Shown: positions 4,564-8,281 of the stretch, piece after piece | Numbering within the stretch: the first letter of the stretch is position 1 | Layout of the letters: each line of letters opens with the position of its first letter | Origin: DATBMY01 sp036554605 | Lineage (GTDB): Bacteria; Acidobacteriota; Blastocatellia; UBA7656 | Assembly (NCBI GenBank): GCA_036554605.1 | Contig: DATBMY010000553.1 | Span: 1-8,281 of the forward strand | Direction of reading: 5' to 3' | Length of the DNA stretch: 8,281 nucleotides | Notes under the pieces: model-generated | Seen by the model: the letters and a program-made list of their open reading frames with translations, nothing else | What the model was told of the DNA's origin: nothing | Databases searched by the model: none | Translations under genes and position numbers: made by a program

Positions 4564-7500
4564 ATGGAAAGCATTGCTGTAGCCTCTCTTTGTTGGCGCG
4601 TAATTGCTGCCAGCGCGCTCTGTTTCCTGCTCATTATCAACTCGGCTCTGGTAGTCGCCTTCAAGCCACAGACCTCGCGCATCCCCTCCAGGGCTAAAAC
4701 CAATATGCTAGCGCCAGATGTTGTGCCGGAGAGGTTAAGTGAGGCCGCGCGCGCCCGGATCAAAGATGCATTCGGCAAGCTCCCGCTGCGCTTTGAAGAG
4801 AACCGCGGCCAGGCGGATGAGAAAGTCAAATTCTTGTCGCGCGGACCGGGCTACAGCCTCTTTCTGACCGACACTGAAGCCGTGATGAAACTGACAAAGA
4901 CTGAGGCGAGCCAGCAGACAACAAGGCGTATGCTTGCGGCAAGCGGCTTTGACTCGGAGATGGTCAGAGCTATGCCTCCCTTGTCACAGAAACAGCAGGC
5001 AAGCCTCACTCGCCCTGATCTACAATCGAAAGAGCCGGATTCGCAATCAGCCGTCCTTCGGATGAAGCTCATCAATGCCAACCCCGCCCCGCGCGTGACT
5101 GGGCGAGGCGAGCTTACTGAAACAACCAGCTATTACATCGGCAGTAATCCCAAGAACTGGGCAAGCCGCGCTCGCAGCTTTGAAAAAGTAGAATACAAAG
5201 ATGTCTATCCGGGCATTGATTTGATCTATTACGGCAATCAGGGCCAACTGGAGTACGACTTCAATGTGGCTCCTGGAGCCGATCACAGGGCGATCACGCT
5301 GACCCTTAGAGGTTCCGACGAGATCAGGATAGACGAGCAGGGGGCGCTTGTCATTCAAGTAGGTGATGACGAAATTAGACAACACAGGCCGGTGATCTAT
5401 CAGGAATTTCTCGGCGTACGAAAGCCCGTCACCGGTCGATACCTGCTCAAGGGCAACAGCCGAGTTGGATTTGAGGTGGATGATTACAACCCGACAATGG
5501 CGCTGGTGATAGATCCGGTCGTCAGCGCCGGGACTTATCTTGGCGGCAGCGGCACGGATTCCATGTTCGGGATGGCCGCCGACGCCGCGGGCAATGTCTA
5601 TACGGCGGGGTTCACCAACTCGCTTGATTTTCCGACGGCCAACGCATCACAGCCCGGCTTTGCGGGAGGCCCTACCGATATAGTCGTATCGAAGCTTAGT
5701 CCTGATCTGTCACAGTTGCTCTATTCTACCTACATCGGCGGCAGCGGCGATGATAGGGCGATGGGGCTCGACGTAGATCAGGGGGGCAATGCTTACGTGA
5801 CGGGGTTCACTTCATCGCCAAACTTTCCGACTCCCAACGCGATGCAGGCGAATTTCGCGGGAATCAGAGATATATTCGCGCTGAAGCTGGACGGGGCGGG
5901 CTCGCTTGTTTACTCGACCTACATCGGCAGGACCGGGGACGACCGGGGCCAGGCACTGGCGGTCGACTCGTCGGGCAATGTGTCAATCGTGGGGCTTACC
6001 AACTCTACGGCGTTTCCGATGGTGAACGCGTTTCAAGCGACATACGGAGGGAATCCGGCTGATGTGTTCGTGTTGAAATTGAACGCAGCCGGGTCGGCGC
6101 TGCTCTATTCGTCGTATCTTGGCGGCAGCGCGAGCGCGCAGCCGGTTTTTGGAGAACTCGTTAATGATATCCACGTCGATAGCGCGGGCAATATCTACCT
6201 GACGGGGTTTACCGAGTCGAGCAATTTTCCGACAAAGAGCGCCGTGCAAACGAGCTTTGGCGGAGGGACAAGGGATGCATTTCTGGCGAAGTTCGACCCG
6301 TCGAAGTCGGGCGCGGACTCACTGGTCTATTCGACATATCTGGGAGGCAGCAACCGGGACGAATCCAATGCTGTTACGGTTGATTCATCGGGCAATGCCT
6401 ACGTGACAGGTTTTACATTCTCGACGAACTTTCCGACCTTGAGCGCCGAGCAAGGGGCGCTAGCGGGAGGGGCGGATATGTTCGTGTCGAAGGTGAGCGC
6501 GGACGGGAGAGCATTCGGATACTCGACCTATCTTGGCGGGACAAACAACGAGCAGGGGACGGATATAGAGGTTGACGAGCAGGGTAATGCATTTATAGCG
6601 GGCGGCTCGACTTCAAGCAACTTCCCCAAAGCTGTTCCGTTGGGAGATACAGGGGGGATTGGAACCTTGCCGCCTTCGGATTGCGGGTTCGGCTTCGTGC
6701 TTGGCGAGATCATTGTCGAGGCTGACGGTAGCATTAGCCTGGAAGTGAGCAGCAGCAACACGGGTCTTACGGATACAAACGTCAATGCGTTGGACGTGTC
6801 CGAAGATGGCTTGACGATCTATCTGGCCGCCGATAGCGGCGTCTTTAAGAGCACGGATGGTGGGCTCAACTGGGTCAGGGTTTACCAGACTGATCTAGGT
6901 GTAACGGCTACATCGATACTAATCGGCGAGAACCCGGATGAAGTCTTTGTTGGCCTGGGGAGGTCCGGCACAGCCGCGTTTGCGTCGGCTGATGAGATTC
7001 GCGCGGCTCAAGATAGTGGATACGTCCTGGGGTCCACGAATGGCGGGGGCAGGTTCGCGGATTTAGGTCTGAACTTGCCCCTGGGCTTATCGGTTGACAA
7101 TCTGGAGGAAATTAGGGCGGAGAGGGCGGAGCAGCGGAGTTTATTGGCAGTGGACAGCAATGGTAATTGTTACACAAGGAACCGACATTTTAGCCCCCCT
7201 ACCTATCCGAAGTTAACTATTCCGGGCAATGTCACACACATAGCAGTGAACCGTTCCAAAACAACCGGGTATGCTGCTATAACCGGCGCTGGGGCAAACA
7301 GCGGGGTCTATACATTAACAGTAGGTGACGATGGTATTTTAACCGTCAACTTAACCGCACTCTTAAACGTACAGGGAATTGGCGCGCTTGGTACAGGCGA
7401 CGAGCCTGGAGATGTCGTTGCCGCACGTCAGATCGGCAGCAATGTGGCCGAGTTCTATACTAGCTCTAATAGCTTTCAGACATTCGCTGGTCCAACCCAG

Positions 7501-8208
7501 GTCCCGTTACCACCCGGATATGATTTAACACGGAATCCTCTGTATAGGATTCCCGTTGGAGACCGCGTTATCGTCGCCAACCTGCGCGGTATACTCGAGG
7601 TCATCCTGGGAGGGCCGGAAACAAGATCGGCAAAATCTATCACGCTCAATGAAATCAATATCAGCGGGTTACAGATCAAGGGCAGCAGGGCAATGTTCAC
7701 CACCAGGTTCGGCGAATCACAAAAAGTTACCAGGCTCAACCAATCAGGCAGACAGTTGCGCACCAGATGTATCCCGGCAAACGGCAACAGCGCCAATTCA
7801 CGAACTTTCAAAGTCACGGACCCTACCTTGGAGTATTTTGTTCATAGTTGGAATACTCAGGGCACGGACCTCAGTAAATTCTTATCGTTCCCCGCGGCGA
7901 CTCCCTTTCAAGCCAGTAATCGTGGCGGCCTAGATAGCCTCTTCCTTCGTTACGATTTCAGCCCGCGTATCAACGCTGTTACGAAGAGCGGCAAGAAACT
8001 GATCGTTGACGGCGACGACTTCGATGAAGGCGCAAGGATCTTTGTAAACGGCAAGCGCCAGAAGAAGACATCAAATGATGCCGAAAATCCTGTAATAAGG
8101 CTGATCGACAAAAAGGGAGGCAAAAAGATTCGCGAGGGCGATATAGTGCAGGTCGAAAACCCGGCCGGCACGCGCTCGAACGTGTTTCGTTTTTCCGGAG
8201 GGCGGTGA
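4564..8208 (+). CDS. Large exported SBBP-repeat protein with DUF7948-type N-terminal domain, Asp-boxes and C-terminal IPT/TIG-like domain
   Basis: This gene encodes 1214 residues. Residues ~12-33 (R12, then VIAASALCFLLIINSALVVA) look like a signal peptide or anchor. Residues ~70-320 match the domain that precedes SBBP repeats, opening with LPLRFEENRGQAD and FLSRGPGYSLFLTDTEAVMKL and including YPGIDLIYYGNQGQLEYDF. Six SBBP repeats of about 64 residues follow (325-694), each with a YSTYLGGS-like start, a D-x-x-GN-x-Y-x-x-G core and a NFPT motif. Residues 695-1130 are not SBBP: they hold an Asp-box FKSTDGGLNW (761-770) and a second, weaker one GSTNGGGRF (823-831), as in BNR/sialidase-type propellers. 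Residues ~1132-1214 (PRINAVTKSGKKLIVDGDDF... GARIFVNGKRQKK) resemble an IPT/TIG fold. The product is probably a cell-surface or secreted beta-propeller protein; ligand or enzyme activity is unknown. It has its own strong ribosome-binding site 97 bp after the anti-sigma-like gene, so co-transcription is possible but not shown. Confidence 0.88.
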   Translation: MESIAVASLCWRVIAASALCFLLIINSALVVAFKPQTSRIPSRAKTNMLAPDVVPERLSEAARARIKDAFGKLPLRFEENRGQADEKVKFLSRGPGYSLFLTDTEAVMKLTKTEASQQTTRRMLAASGFDSEMVRAMPPLSQKQQASLTRPDLQSKEPDSQSAVLRMKLINANPAPRVTGRGELTETTSYYIGSNPKNWASRARSFEKVEYKDVYPGIDLIYYGNQGQLEYDFNVAPGADHRAITLTLRGSDEIRIDEQGALVIQVGDDEIRQHRPVIYQEFLGVRKPVTGRYLLKGNSRVGFEVDDYNPTMALVIDPVVSAGTYLGGSGTDSMFGMAADAAGNVYTAGFTNSLDFPTANASQPGFAGGPTDIVVSKLSPDLSQLLYSTYIGGSGDDRAMGLDVDQGGNAYVTGFTSSPNFPTPNAMQANFAGIRDIFALKLDGAGSLVYSTYIGRTGDDRGQALAVDSSGNVSIVGLTNSTAFPMVNAFQATYGGNPADVFVLKLNAAGSALLYSSYLGGSASAQPVFGELVNDIHVDSAGNIYLTGFTESSNFPTKSAVQTSFGGGTRDAFLAKFDPSKSGADSLVYSTYLGGSNRDESNAVTVDSSGNAYVTGFTFSTNFPTLSAEQGALAGGADMFVSKVSADGRAFGYSTYLGGTNNEQGTDIEVDEQGNAFIAGGSTSSNFPKAVPLGDTGGIGTLPPSDCGFGFVLGEIIVEADGSISLEVSSSNTGLTDTNVNALDVSEDGLTIYLAADSGVFKSTDGGLNWVRVYQTDLGVTATSILIGENPDEVFVGLGRSGTAAFASADEIRAAQDSGYVLGSTNGGGRFADLGLNLPLGLSVDNLEEIRAERAEQRSLLAVDSNGNCYTRNRHFSPPTYPKLTIPGNVTHIAVNRSKTTGYAAITGAGANSGVYTLTVGDDGILTVNLTALLNVQGIGALGTGDEPGDVVAARQIGSNVAEFYTSSNSFQTFAGPTQVPLPPGYDLTRNPLYRIPVGDRVIVANLRGILEVILGGPETRSAKSITLNEINISGLQIKGSRAMFTTRFGESQKVTRLNQSGRQLRTRCIPANGNSANSRTFKVTDPTLEYFVHSWNTQGTDLSKFLSFPAATPFQASNRGGLDSLFLRYDFSPRINAVTKSGKKLIVDGDDFDEGARIFVNGKRQKKTSNDAENPVIRLIDKKGGKKIREGDIVQVENPAGTRSNVFRFSGGR
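5536..6645 (+). repeat. Six in-frame SBBP protein repeats
   Basis: Repeat starts are marked by the second Tyr of the YSTYLGGS-type motif at residues 325, 390, 453, 518, 592 and 656 (spacings 65, 63, 65, 74 and 64). The fourth unit is longer because of an insertion around SASAQPVFGELVND and PSKSGADS. The units differ clearly at the DNA level, so the array is old rather than a recent amplification. The last unit decays after GGSTSSNFPKAVPLG. Confidence 0.9.
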
Positions 8209-8224
8209 TCCATTGAAGAGTTCG

Positions 8225-8280
8225 GAGTTCACGCTTTAGCGTGCATCCATTTCCCGTTAGGCACGCTAAAGCGTGAACTC
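8225..8280. repeat. Perfect 20-bp inverted repeat, REP-like palindrome or terminator
   Basis: The left arm at 8225-8244 (GAGTTCACGCTTTAGCGTGC) is exactly complementary to the right arm at 8261-8280, with a 16-base loop (8245-8260). Each arm is itself nearly palindromic (CACGCT-TT-AGCGTG), so it can also fold as two small hairpins. It begins 16 bases after the stop of the SBBP gene. No T-tract can be checked because the window ends. It may end transcription, but the nested palindromy is more typical of an interspersed REP-type element. Confidence 0.85.
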
Positions 8281-8281
8281 T

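Overview
The window looks like a chromosomal segment from an Acidobacteriota bacterium, most plausibly the class Blastocatellia. That is an inference from protein families and moderate-to-high G+C; there is no rRNA or other phylogenetic marker. All five genes lie on the + strand.

Layout: (1) 1-2317 is the 3' part of a TPR-CHAT protein (caspase/separase-like protease fold, His-Cys dyad present), open at the left edge. (2) 2319-2777 is a short gene for a four-helix-bundle (S23/IVP-type) protein, enclosed by A/T-rich heptanucleotide arrays in opposite orientation: (TAAAAAG)n before it and (CTTTTTA)n after it. (3) 2778-3383 encodes a small ECF-like sigma-70 factor. (4) 3381-3524 is a second pair of opposed heptad arrays enclosing only 79 bp with no gene. 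(5) 3525-4466 encodes a single-pass membrane protein with an anti-sigma-like N-terminal segment, a coiled coil and a C-terminal beta-rich domain. (6) 4564-8208 encodes a large exported SBBP-repeat protein. (7) 8225-8280 is a perfect 20-bp inverted repeat with a 16-nt loop at the right edge.

How the genes may work together: TPR-CHAT protease, sigma factor and membrane-bound anti-sigma-like protein form a plausible signalling set, in which the protease or a membrane signal frees the sigma factor. This resembles in logic, but not by demonstrated homology, the type III-E CRISPR 'craspase' circuit (TPR-CHAT protease, Csx30, RpoE-like sigma). The SBBP protein could be an exported output or an unrelated neighbour.

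The most unusual structure is the heptad system. Both forward arrays are followed by the same 10-mer, AAGAGAGGAG, which at the first locus contains the ribosome-binding site of the four-helix-bundle gene. Both reverse arrays end in CTT directly against the start codon of the next gene (GTG 2778, ATG 3525). This suggests two copies of one insertion cassette, one with its gene and one without, each inserted between members of the regulatory gene set and each leaving the next gene without a Shine-Dalgarno sequence.
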